From Asaia bogorensis (lineage in GTDB: Bacteria; Pseudomonadota; Alphaproteobacteria; Acetobacterales; Acetobacteraceae): a stretch of DNA of 53,967 nt. The stretch spans positions 1 to 53,967 of the forward strand of contig CALQTN020000024.1 of assembly GCA_943333505.2 (NCBI GenBank). Direction: 5' to 3'. A model generated the notes under the pieces. It had not been told where the DNA came from. It did not search any database and saw only the letters and a list, made by a program, of their open reading frames with translations. Shown one piece after another: positions 8,070 through 16,387 of this stretch; position 1 is the stretch's first letter; each line of letters opens with the position of its first letter. A program made the position numbers and the translations under genes.

Positions 8070-10394
8070 ATGAATGTTGCGCAGATGTCCGGGTTGGCTG
8101 AACTCAGCTCTTATCCCACCACAATCCCTGGCATCAGCTTTGGTGAGGCCGCCGCCCCGGCGCAGGCACTTGATGCCGGCATGGGCGTGGCCGTCGCCCG
8201 GCGAACCGTGTTCCGTCCGGAGGACGGCGAATGCTTCGGCCGCGTTGCTGACCGCGTTGCGACCGGCAATATGTCGCTGCTGAAGCGCCCACTGACTGGA
8301 GCCGAACGGACCGAACATGCGCGCCTGCGCAACGCCATCGCCAGCGGCGCGTTGATTACCTCAGGTCGCCATTTGCAGCATGGCGATGCCGAGCAGGCCG
8401 GCCGCAACATGGAATTATTCACCAATTGCGCCACCGCGATCACCAGCTTTGCCAAGTTCTACCTGTTGCTCAACGGCAGCGGCGTCGGCCGGTCCTATGA
8501 TGACGAACTGGTGGTGGTCGATTGGGCCGATGCCCCCGATATCCTGCTGCATCTCGACCCGTCGCATCCCGATTTCCCCGCCGACCGGCCGGAACTGAAC
8601 GTCACCGCCATGCCTGCTGGCGTGATCCTTCATCGCGTTGATGACAGCCGCGAGGGTTGGGGCAAGGCGCTCGAACTCGTTGAGGGGCTGGCCTTCGCCA
8701 GACGGCGCGATGCCACCGTTCTGCTCGATTTCTCCGCCGTCCGGCGCGAGGGCGCGCCGATTGCCGGTATGCAGGGCCGTCCGGCGTCTGGCCCGATTTC
8801 CCTGATGCGCGGTTTTGCCAATTTGCGCGACAATGTGATTGCCCCGGCCCGCCTGCGTGACCGGGCCGGCCTCGCCCTGCAACCCTGGGAGCAGGCGCTG
8901 CTGGTCGATCATTTCTTCTCGATGGAAGTCCAGGTCGGCGGCGCCCGCCGGGCGGCGCGGATGGCGACCAAATCCTGGCGCGACCCCGGCATTTTCCGCT
9001 TCATCCGTGCCAAGAGCGAGGGCGGGCTGTGGACCGCCAATAACTCCGTCGTGGTGGACCGTGAATTCTGGACGCTGGTTGGTGAAGGGCGCGGCGATAC
9101 GGCGCTCGCCGCCCAGGCCATCGCGGTGTTCAACGACGCCACCGAATGCGGCTACCGCAATGGCGAGCCCGGCTTCATCAACGGCGATATGCTGGACGAT
9201 CACCGCACCGGCCGCGCCTGGGACAAGCCGGTATTCGCCGATGGCCGCGATTTTCGCTCGAACCGTTATCAGGCCGATTTCGGCGCCGATCTGCTGGCGG
9301 CGCTTGCCGAACGCGCCCAGTCCGCGCGCTTTCCCGCCATCACCAATCCGTGCGGCGAGATCGTGCTGCACGCCACTGGCGGCTATTGCGTCATCGCCGA
9401 TTTCGCCCCGCTGCTGGCCTGCCCGCTGCCGCCGGAAAACGTGATCCCCGGCCTTGCGTCTGACGATGTCATGGCCGAATGGGACGCACGGGTTGAAGAT
9501 AGCGTCCGCCTCGGGGTGCGCTTCCTGATGCGCGCCAACCGGATGAACGCGCTCTACGGCGAGGAAGTCCGCCGCACCAACCGCATCGGCATCGGCCCGA
9601 CCGGGCTGCATGAATGGGCCTGGGTGCGCTTTGGCCTCGGGTTCGAAGATCTGCTCGACGAAAATCTCGCCGCACCGTTCTACCGCATGCTCGAAGCCCT
9701 GTCCGACGCCGCCAAGGACGAGGCTGACCGCTATGCCGACGAACTCGGCATGGTCGCGCCGTTCACCGTTACGACGGTGAAGCCGGCCGGCACGACATCG
9801 AAGCTATTCGGCCTCACCGAAGGCGCCCATCTGCCCGCCCGCAAGCAATATCTGCGTTGGGTGCAGTTCCGTGGCACACGCGATGCGGCTGGTAATTGGA
9901 GCGCCGACAGCGACCCGTTGCTCGCGCAATACGCCGCCCGCGGCTACCAGGTGCGCAGCCTGACCAGCTTCCCCGGCATGGCCATCGTTGGCTTCCCGAC
10001 CCTGCCGCGTATCCAGCGCCTCGGCATCGGCGATCGTGCGGTCACCGCGTCGCACGCCACCCCGGACCAGCAATTCGCCTGGCTCCGCCTGCTGGAACGC
10101 CACTGGATCGGCGCCGAGCGCGGCAACCAGGTGTCCTACACGCTGAAATTCGATACCAGCCGCCATAGCCTGGCCGAATTCCGCGCCATCGTGCTGGAAA
10201 ACCAGCCGACGATCCGTTGCTGCGCCATCCTGCCCGGCAATCCCGATGATCTGATGGGTTATGAATACCTGCCAGAAGAAGACATGACGCTCGATGCCTT
10301 CATTGCCATGGTGAATAGCATTGAGGATCCCGGGCTGCATGAGGCGGTTGATACCGCCCATCTGCAATGTGCTTCGGGGGCGTGCCCGATTTGA
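8070..10394 (+). CDS. nrdJ: Adenosylcobalamin-dependent (class II) ribonucleotide reductase
   Basis: Makes deoxyribonucleotides independently of oxygen using coenzyme B12. At 774 residues it is close to the monomeric Lactobacillus-type triphosphate reductase. ELFTNCATA holds one redox-active cysteine. NPCGEIVLHATGGYC holds the thiyl-radical cysteine with its NPCGE signature and the partner cysteine. TTVKPAGTTSKLFG is the phosphate-binding segment. The C-terminus CASGACPI is the shuttle cysteine pair that passes electrons from thioredoxin. AAGAAGGTGG lies upstream of ATG 8070. Tandem NrdR-like boxes precede it. I saw no cobalamin riboswitch in the roughly 100-bp leader. Confidence 0.92.
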   Translation: MNVAQMSGLAELSSYPTTIPGISFGEAAAPAQALDAGMGVAVARRTVFRPEDGECFGRVADRVATGNMSLLKRPLTGAERTEHARLRNAIASGALITSGRHLQHGDAEQAGRNMELFTNCATAITSFAKFYLLLNGSGVGRSYDDELVVVDWADAPDILLHLDPSHPDFPADRPELNVTAMPAGVILHRVDDSREGWGKALELVEGLAFARRRDATVLLDFSAVRREGAPIAGMQGRPASGPISLMRGFANLRDNVIAPARLRDRAGLALQPWEQALLVDHFFSMEVQVGGARRAARMATKSWRDPGIFRFIRAKSEGGLWTANNSVVVDREFWTLVGEGRGDTALAAQAIAVFNDATECGYRNGEPGFINGDMLDDHRTGRAWDKPVFADGRDFRSNRYQADFGADLLAALAERAQSARFPAITNPCGEIVLHATGGYCVIADFAPLLACPLPPENVIPGLASDDVMAEWDARVEDSVRLGVRFLMRANRMNALYGEEVRRTNRIGIGPTGLHEWAWVRFGLGFEDLLDENLAAPFYRMLEALSDAAKDEADRYADELGMVAPFTVTTVKPAGTTSKLFGLTEGAHLPARKQYLRWVQFRGTRDAAGNWSADSDPLLAQYAARGYQVRSLTSFPGMAIVGFPTLPRIQRLGIGDRAVTASHATPDQQFAWLRLLERHWIGAERGNQVSYTLKFDTSRHSLAEFRAIVLENQPTIRCCAILPGNPDDLMGYEYLPEEDMTLDAFIAMVNSIEDPGLHEAVDTAHLQCASGACPI

Positions 10395-10396
10395 AG

Positions 10397-10536
10397 GAAG
10401 TCCTCCTTTTTTTGAAAAAAAAGGACTAAAAAAAATCCGACTCTGGCGCCTTTGGCTCGGGTCCCTGCGCAGTCCCACGCCAACGGCAACAAAGGCGCAA
10501 AAAGTTTTTTTGGTTCTTTTTGTTCACAAAAAGAAT
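10397..10536 (+). repeat. Nested-palindrome intergenic element, copy 2 (full length)
   Basis: Full-length copy of about 140 bp between nrdJ and maeB. It has a left A/T hairpin (AGTCC...GGACT around TTTTTTTGAAAAAAA, followed by AAAAAAA). In the middle is an arm CGCCTTT that pairs with AAAGGCG, next to the conserved GCCAACGGCAACAA. At the right is AGTTTTTTTGG, then TTCTTTTTG/CAAAAAGAA. The left and right hairpins are roughly reverse complements of each other, so the element has inverted-repeat ends that are themselves palindromes. The middle GC hairpin followed by the T run could act as a plus-strand terminator for nrdJ. Confidence 0.8.
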
Positions 10537-10615
10537 TGCTTGCCTTGACTCACCTATTTTGAGTTCCCAAGCGGACAGCGTATTCCTTTCCGACGGACGC
10601 CAAGGGGGCCGGCAC

Positions 10616-12895
10616 ATGGAAGACGATCTGCGAAAGGCCGCGCTTGACTATCATCGCCTGCCCCGCCCGGGGAAGCTGGCCATTGAGGCGACCAAGCCGC
10701 TCGCCACCCAGCGTGATCTGGCGCTTGCCTATTCGCCGGGTGTTGCCGCCGCCTGCGAGGAAATCGCCGCCGACCCCGAAGCCGCCTGGCTTTACACCGC
10801 GCGTGGCAATCTCGTCGGTGTGATCTCCAACGGCTCCGCCGTGCTTGGACTTGGCAATATCGGCGCGCTCGCCGGCAAGCCTGTCATGGAGGGCAAGGCG
10901 GTCCTGTTCAAGAAATTCGCCGGCATCGATGTTTTCGATATCGAGGTCGATGAAGCCGACCCCGCGCGTTTCGTCGAGGTGGTGGCGGCCTTGGAGCCGA
11001 CCTTTGGCGCCATCAACCTCGAAGACATCAAGGCGCCGGAATGCTGGGCGATTGAGGCGGCGTTGCAGGCGCGGATGCGCATTCCGGTGTTCCATGACGA
11101 CCAGCACGGCACCGCGATTACGGTTGCCGCCGCGGTGCGCAATGGGCTGGTGCTGCAGGGCAAGCGGCTCGAAGACATCAAGCTGGTGACATCGGGGGCA
11201 GGGGCGGCGGCGATGGCGTGCGTCGATTTGCTGGTCGCGATGGGGGTGCAGGCGGGCAACGTGACGCTGACCGACATCAAGGGCGTGGTGCATGCCGGGC
11301 GCGATGGCCTGGACGACCGGATGCGGCGCTATGCGCGGGAAACCGATGCGCGGACCTTGGAAGACGTGCTTGACGGCGCCGATCTGTTCCTCGGCCTGTC
11401 GGCACCTCGGGTGCTGAAGCCGGAATGGCTCGGCAAGCTTGCCCCGCGCCCGATGATCCTCGCGCTCGCCAATCCGGAACCCGAAATCCAGCCCGGACTC
11501 GTGCGGGCTGCCCGCCCGGATGCGATCATCGCCACCGGGCGCAGCGACTTTCCCAATCAGGTCAACAACGTGCTGTGCTTCCCGTTCATTTTTCGCGGCG
11601 CCCTCGATGTTGGGGCGACCCGGATCAATGACGCGATGAAGCTCGCCGCCGTCGAAGCGCTCGCCGAACTTGCCCGGGTTGAGGCGAGCGAGGTGGTTGC
11701 CGCGGCTTATGGTGGTGCCGCCCCGGTATTCGGCCCCGATTACATCATCCCCAAGCCGTTCGATCCGCGTCTGATCCTGCAAATCGCCCCGGCGGTTGCC
11801 AAGGCGGCGATGGAGTCAGGTGTCGCCTCGCGCCCGATCGCCGACTTCGATGCCTATCGCCATGAGCTCGAACGCTTCGTGTTCCGCTCCGGTGAATTGA
11901 TGCACCCGGTGTTTGAGGCCGCCCGTGCTGCCCCGCCCCGCATCGTTTATGGTGAGGGCGAGGATGAACGGGTCCTGCGCGCCGCCCAAATCATCGTCGA
12001 TGAAGGGATTGCCCGCCCGATCCTGCTTGGCGGGCGTGACCGGATCCTTGCCAAGATCACCGAGATGGGCCTGCGGATGGAGGTCGGCCGGCATATCCAG
12101 GTCATCGATCCCAACCAGGACCGCGACATCTGCATGCCGCTGGTTGCGCAATATCAGGCGCTGGTGGGGCGTCGCGGGACGCCGCCCAATGCCGCCGCGC
12201 GCCGCATTTCCGGCCGTGCCCCGGTTACGGCGGCCATGCTGCTGCATGCCGGATTGGCCGATGTCGCCATTGTTGGGGGCTCGGGCGACTGGTGGCGGTC
12301 GATGCAATACATCATGCCGATCATCCCGCGCCGGCCGGATGTCAGCCGGATTTACGCGCTGTCCTGTCTGATCCTGCGCGACCGGGCGCTTTTCATGTGC
12401 GATACCCACATGAACGCCGACCCGACCGCCGAACAGATCACCGAAATGACACTGCTGGCGGCGGCCACGGTGCGCGGTTTCGGGCTGGTGCCCAAGGCGG
12501 CGCTGCTATCCCATTCGAGCTTCGGGGCATCGAATTCGCCCTCGGCACGTAAGATGCGGGCAGCGCTCGGCATGATCCGGGCGCGCGACCCGAGCCTCGA
12601 AATCGATGGCGAAATGCACGCCGACGCGGCGCTCGACCCGATCATCCGCAATCGTGCCGTGCCGGATTCCGCGCTCGACGGTCAAGCCAACCTGCTGATC
12701 ATGCCGAGCCTCGATGCTGCCAACATCGCTTTCAACTTGCTGAAATCGGCGGTTGACGGTCTGCCGGTCGGGCCGTTGCTGCTCGGCATGGCCAAGCCGA
12801 TCCATGTCCTGGTGCCGAGCGTGACGGCACGTGGCATCGTCAATATTTCCGCTGTCGCCGCCCTTGAAGCCCGCGACCTGCTGGCCAAAGGCTGA
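10616..12895 (+). CDS. maeB: NADP-dependent malic enzyme (malic enzyme-phosphotransacetylase fusion)
   Basis: Oxidative decarboxylation of malate to pyruvate, giving NADPH. The 759-residue fusion is the standard MaeB form. Malic enzyme domain (about 1-425): YSPGVAAACEEI, FDIEVDEADP, INLEDIKAPECW, PVFHDDQHGTAITVAAAV and the nucleotide-binding SGAGAAAMACVDLLVAMG. The C-terminal phosphotransacetylase-like domain (about 430-759) begins near RIVYGEGEDERVLRAA and is usually regulatory. ATG 10616 with AAGGGGG upstream is preferred over an in-frame start at 10520, which would lie in the repeat element. The next gene starts 3 bp after its stop. Confidence 0.93.
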   Translation: MEDDLRKAALDYHRLPRPGKLAIEATKPLATQRDLALAYSPGVAAACEEIAADPEAAWLYTARGNLVGVISNGSAVLGLGNIGALAGKPVMEGKAVLFKKFAGIDVFDIEVDEADPARFVEVVAALEPTFGAINLEDIKAPECWAIEAALQARMRIPVFHDDQHGTAITVAAAVRNGLVLQGKRLEDIKLVTSGAGAAAMACVDLLVAMGVQAGNVTLTDIKGVVHAGRDGLDDRMRRYARETDARTLEDVLDGADLFLGLSAPRVLKPEWLGKLAPRPMILALANPEPEIQPGLVRAARPDAIIATGRSDFPNQVNNVLCFPFIFRGALDVGATRINDAMKLAAVEALAELARVEASEVVAAAYGGAAPVFGPDYIIPKPFDPRLILQIAPAVAKAAMESGVASRPIADFDAYRHELERFVFRSGELMHPVFEAARAAPPRIVYGEGEDERVLRAAQIIVDEGIARPILLGGRDRILAKITEMGLRMEVGRHIQVIDPNQDRDICMPLVAQYQALVGRRGTPPNAAARRISGRAPVTAAMLLHAGLADVAIVGGSGDWWRSMQYIMPIIPRRPDVSRIYALSCLILRDRALFMCDTHMNADPTAEQITEMTLLAAATVRGFGLVPKAALLSHSSFGASNSPSARKMRAALGMIRARDPSLEIDGEMHADAALDPIIRNRAVPDSALDGQANLLIMPSLDAANIAFNLLKSAVDGLPVGPLLLGMAKPIHVLVPSVTARGIVNISAVAALEARDLLAKG

Positions 12896-12898
12896 GCC

Positions 12899-13348
12899 AT
12901 GCTGATCTTCATCCTCGGTCTGATTGCATTATTGGTTTTCATGGTCGCGCTCGGGATGTTTTCCCGCGCCCAGATCGGCAATATCAAGCGCTTCGGCGCC
13001 TGGACCGTGGCGCTGGGTGGTCTGGCGATCGGGGCACTGCTGTTGCTGACCGGGCGCGGCCCGGCGGCGGTTTCAGCTCTGCTGTTTCTCGGTCCGCTGG
13101 TCTGGCAATGGATGGCGCCGGGCAAGCCGCTTCCCGGTACTGGGGGCCAGAGGCAGGCACCACCCGCCCCGCGCGGCAGCATGACGCGTGCCGAGGCACT
13201 GGAAATCCTCGGCCTGAAAGCTGGTGCCAGTGATACCGATATTCGCGCCGCTTATCACCGCCTGATGCGCGCCGCCCATCCCGATGCCGGCGGATCGGAC
13301 TGGCTGGCTGCCAGGATCAATCAGGCGCGCGATACGCTGCTGGGTTGA
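12899..13348 (+). CDS. Membrane-anchored DnaJ-domain protein
   Basis: 149-residue protein with two or three hydrophobic segments (about 1-20, 36-51 and 57-72). A proline/glycine-rich linker follows, then a C-terminal J domain starting near MTRAEALEILGL. The HPD tripeptide that stimulates Hsp70 ATPase is at 127-129 (AAHPDAGGS). Membrane anchor first and J domain last resembles the Tim14/Pam18 and DjlA-like arrangement, so it probably recruits DnaK to the inner membrane. The gene follows maeB by 3 bp and is likely cotranscribed. Its last 32 bp overlap the end of the convergent phosphotransferase gene. Confidence 0.85.
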   Translation: MLIFILGLIALLVFMVALGMFSRAQIGNIKRFGAWTVALGGLAIGALLLLTGRGPAAVSALLFLGPLVWQWMAPGKPLPGTGGQRQAPPAPRGSMTRAEALEILGLKAGASDTDIRAAYHRLMRAAHPDAGGSDWLAARINQARDTLLG

Positions 13349-14354
13349 TCGCTTCCATCGCCCGTCTTGCCAAGGCCAAAGTCAACCTTGTGCCTACCTC
13401 GGCGGCGTTATCGGCAGCTGCGTTGCCGGCGGCGGCACGCGCGGCGATGCCGGCGAAAATCACCGCGAAGCGGAACAGCACGAAGGCGGTGTGGAATGGC
13501 AGCACCGGGGCAGGGTGGCCGCCAGCACGGACGTAGTGGGCGAGGTACTCCGCCTCCCCAGGAATGCCCAAGCCCGCTAAATCCAGCCCACGAATGCCGC
13601 CATATTCATCTGGCAGGGTTCGCCATGCCATGGCGTTGTAAGCAAGATCGGAGAGCGGATGTCCGATCGTGGAAAGCTCCCAGTCGAGCAGCGCTATCAC
13701 CCGAGGCTCGGTCGGATGGAACATCATGTTGCCGGTGCGCAGATCACCATGGCAAAGGGTTGCAGCTTCCTCTGGCGGGATGTTCGCCGGCAGCCAGGCC
13801 AGCAGATCGGTGATCTCGGGGATGGCGGGTTGCGCCGCCAATTCCCATTGCCGTGTCCAGCGCGCGATCTGGCGGGCGAAATAATTGCCGGGGCGCCCAT
13901 AATCGCCCAGGCCGATTGCCGCATAGTCCACCCGGTGCAGTCGCGCCATGGTTTCAGCCATCGACCGATACATCGCGCCGCGCTCGGCTTGTGTCACCCC
14001 CGGCAAGCCGCCATCGGCAAACACCCGGCCGTCGAGGCGTTCCATCACATAGAACGGCGTGCCGATGATCGCGGCATCGGCCTCGTAGAACAGCAATTGC
14101 GGCACCGGGACGTCGGTTGCGGCCAACGCCGACTGCACACGGAATTCGCGGTCGATCGCGTGGGCAGACGGCATCAGCGGGCCTGGTGGTTGCTTGCGCA
14201 CCACCAGGCGCCGATTGTCGTAAGAGGCGAAAAACGTCGGATTGGATTGCCCACCCGAAATCCGCTGCAAGTCCATCGACCCACGCAGCCCGGCGAGCTT
14301 TGCACGCATATGCATGTCTAGCCGCAAGCGATCGAATTCCGGTTCCGCGTTCAT
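13317..14354 (-). CDS. Phosphotransferase-family protein (APH/ECH_P-like kinase fold)
   Basis: 345-residue protein with the aminoglycoside-phosphotransferase/choline-kinase fold. GGQSNPTF is the nucleotide loop, VRKQPPGPLMPSAHAIDREF carries the conserved Lys and Glu, LCHGDLRTGN is the catalytic loop and LLDWELSTIGHPLSDLAY is the metal-binding motif. The GGQSNPTF...KQPPG version is the one usually found beside acyl-CoA dehydrogenases in fatty- or aromatic-acid catabolism, so the substrate is unlikely to be an antibiotic. The start was set at MNAEPEF (14354) by family alignment. It overlaps the DnaJ-domain gene tail to tail. Confidence 0.85.
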   Translation of the reverse strand: MNAEPEFDRLRLDMHMRAKLAGLRGSMDLQRISGGQSNPTFFASYDNRRLVVRKQPPGPLMPSAHAIDREFRVQSALAATDVPVPQLLFYEADAAIIGTPFYVMERLDGRVFADGGLPGVTQAERGAMYRSMAETMARLHRVDYAAIGLGDYGRPGNYFARQIARWTRQWELAAQPAIPEITDLLAWLPANIPPEEAATLCHGDLRTGNMMFHPTEPRVIALLDWELSTIGHPLSDLAYNAMAWRTLPDEYGGIRGLDLAGLGIPGEAEYLAHYVRAGGHPAPVLPFHTAFVLFRFAVIFAGIAARAAAGNAAADNAAEVGTRLTLALARRAMEAINPAAYRAPD

Positions 14355-14433
14355 CTGCCCCCGCCTGTCTCTGGCTGTTGCCGCCAACCCACCCTAGGAT
14401 GGCGGCAAGGTCAACATCCCACCGAGGAAAATC

Positions 14434-15348
14434 ATGCCCAATCCCGAAATCACCGCCCTTCGCGCCGCCCTTGCTGCGCGGGTCCGCCCGCCGGAACTTG
14501 CCGATATGCGCAAAGGCTTCGATGCCACTGGCCTCGCACGCGGCGTGCCGGCCGATGTGGTGGTCACGCCGTGCGATGCCAACGGCGTCGTCGCGGAGTG
14601 GACCTCGACGCCGGGCGCCGATCAGGCGGCGGCGGTGCTTTATCTGCATGGCGGTGGCTATGTTCTCGGCTCAATCGACAGCCATCGCAATTTGGCTGCC
14701 GAAGTCGGACGGGCGGCGGGCAGCCGGACCCTGGCGCTGCATTACCGGCTTGCCCCGGAACATCCGTTCCCGGCGGCGGTGGATGACGCGCTCGCCGGCT
14801 ACAAATATCTCCTTGCCCAAGGCGTCGCCGCCAACAAGATCATCATCGCCGGTGACAGCGCCGGTGGCGGCCTGGTGATCGCGGCCATGCTGGCAATCAA
14901 GGGCGCCGGCCTGCCGCAGCCTGCCGGTGGCTGGGGGATTTCGCCCTGGGTTGATATGGAAGCGATTGGCGACAGCATGGTAGATAAGGCTGCCGCCGAT
15001 CCGATGGTGCAGAAGCCGGGTCTGCTCGGCATGGCCGGGCTTTACCTCAATGGCGCCAATCCGCGCGATCCGCTGGCCGCACCGATGTATGGCGATTTCA
15101 GCGGCCTGGCGCCGTTGTTGATCCAGGTTGGCTCCGCCGAAACCCTGTTTGATGACGCGATCCGCCTGGCCCGCATCGCCGGTGCCGCCGATGTCGCGGT
15201 GACGTTGGAAATCTGGCCCGAGATGGTCCATGTTTGGCCGCTGTTTCACTTGCAGCTTGCGGCGGGGCGCCACGCGATTGCTGGCGCCGGCAGCTGGATG
15301 CGGGCGGTTCTCGCTGGCACGCCGCCGGTTTCGGTTAAGATTGATTAA
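14434..15348 (+). CDS. Alpha/beta hydrolase, hormone-sensitive-lipase-like esterase
   Basis: 304-residue esterase. The oxyanion-hole motif HGGGYVLGS and nucleophile elbow GDSAGGG mark the HSL (family IV) lipases. The catalytic Asp is expected near VGSAETLFDD and the His in MVHVWPLFH. No signal peptide is seen. GAGG precedes ATG 14434. It is divergent from the phosphotransferase gene (about 80 bp between starts) and followed by a repeat element. The substrate is unknown; probably short acyl esters. Confidence 0.88.
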   Translation: MPNPEITALRAALAARVRPPELADMRKGFDATGLARGVPADVVVTPCDANGVVAEWTSTPGADQAAAVLYLHGGGYVLGSIDSHRNLAAEVGRAAGSRTLALHYRLAPEHPFPAAVDDALAGYKYLLAQGVAANKIIIAGDSAGGGLVIAAMLAIKGAGLPQPAGGWGISPWVDMEAIGDSMVDKAAADPMVQKPGLLGMAGLYLNGANPRDPLAAPMYGDFSGLAPLLIQVGSAETLFDDAIRLARIAGAADVAVTLEIWPEMVHVWPLFHLQLAAGRHAIAGAGSWMRAVLAGTPPVSVKID

Positions 15349-15356
15349 GGCAAGAT

Positions 15357-15492
15357 CTTCTTTGTTTGAAACCAAAGAAGCAAAAAAACTTCCCACCTTT
15401 GTTGCCGCTAGCGTGCGAACTCCCCGAGTAGGCACGCCAACGGCAACAATTATTGGAAAGTTTTTTTGGTTCTTTTTGTTCACAAAAAGAAC
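15357..15492 (+). repeat. Nested-palindrome intergenic element, copy 3 (full length)
   Basis: Complete 136-bp copy and the clearest one. The left hairpin is CTTCTTTG, an 8-nt loop and CAAAGAAG, followed by CAAAAAAACTT. A middle inverted repeat pairs TTGTTGCCG (15399-15407) with CGGCAACAA. The right part is AAGTTTTTTTGG, then TTCTTTTTG/CAAAAAGAA. The left end and the reverse complement of the right end share TTCTTT, GAA and CAAAAAAACTT blocks. It starts 9 bp after the esterase stop and ends about 30 bp before the luciferase-like gene. Confidence 0.85.
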
Positions 15493-15522
15493 CTATTTTT
15501 TCGCTGATAAAAGGACTTTCTT

Positions 15523-16383
15523 ATGAACCTAGGCAAACTCGGCGTCTGGTACCCCATCGACAAAATAGCCCCAGGCGAGATCGGCGCGTTCGTCGCTGGG
15601 GTGGAAAAGCTCGGCTATTCCACTTTGTGGTACCCTGAATCCCGCGGCCATGAAGCGGTGAGCCTCGCCGGCTACATGCTCGGCGCGAGCAAGACCCTTA
15701 AGATCGGCAGTTCAATCGCCAACATGTATGCCCGCGACGCGGTGACCTCTCGCCAGGCCATGCGTGGCCTGAACGCGCTGTACGGCAATCGCTTCATCCT
15801 CGGCCTCGGCGTCAGCCACCGCCCGATGGTCGAGGGCGTGCGCGGCCATGTCTATGGCAAACCGGTGCCCGAAATGCGCGCCTATCTCGATGCGATGGAG
15901 CGTGGCACGACCGACAGCGCCGATTGGCCGGTGGCGCTGGCCGCCTTGGGACCGTTGATGCTGAAGCTTTCCGCCGCCCGCACCCGTGGCGCGTTGCCCT
16001 ATAACGTTACCCCGGCCCATACCGCCGAGGCCAAAGCCATTCTCGGGCCGGACAAGTGGCTGGCGGTGGAGCAGAAATTCTGCCTGGAAACCGATCCGGT
16101 TCGCGCCCGTGCGCTCGGCCGGGCGGAATTGGCGCGCTATCTGACGTTGGACAATTATCGCAACAACTGGCTGCGGATCGGCTTTTCCGATGCAGAATTG
16201 TCCGATGGCGGCAGCGACCGTTTCATCGATGCCATGGTGCTGTGGGGCGATGTGGCAGTGGTCCGCAAGGGGATCGACGCCCATTTCACCGCTGGTGCCA
16301 CCCATGTCTGTATCCAACCCGTGCATGCCGAAGGTGATTTTGCTGCGCGTGATGCGATGCTGGCGGCTTTGGCAGGGCGATAG
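15523..16383 (+). CDS. LLM-class (luciferase-like) flavin- or F420-dependent oxidoreductase
   Basis: 286-residue TIM-barrel protein of the bacterial luciferase-like family, resembling the TIGR03620 group. Seen: GKLGVWYP at the first strand, KLGYSTLWYPES, GSSIANMYARD, the cofactor-site motif FILGLGVSHRP and a C-terminal GATHVCIQP. These enzymes oxidise or hydroxylate organic substrates with reduced FMN or F420. The cofactor and substrate cannot be decided here. It is followed at 4 bp by the TPR protein gene. Confidence 0.85.
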   Translation: MNLGKLGVWYPIDKIAPGEIGAFVAGVEKLGYSTLWYPESRGHEAVSLAGYMLGASKTLKIGSSIANMYARDAVTSRQAMRGLNALYGNRFILGLGVSHRPMVEGVRGHVYGKPVPEMRAYLDAMERGTTDSADWPVALAALGPLMLKLSAARTRGALPYNVTPAHTAEAKAILGPDKWLAVEQKFCLETDPVRARALGRAELARYLTLDNYRNNWLRIGFSDAELSDGGSDRFIDAMVLWGDVAVVRKGIDAHFTAGATHVCIQPVHAEGDFAARDAMLAALAGR

Positions 16384-16387
16384 GTGA

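Noticed and set aside
8415-9611. 398-residue minus-strand open frame
   Set aside because: Antisense to the well-supported nrdJ gene.
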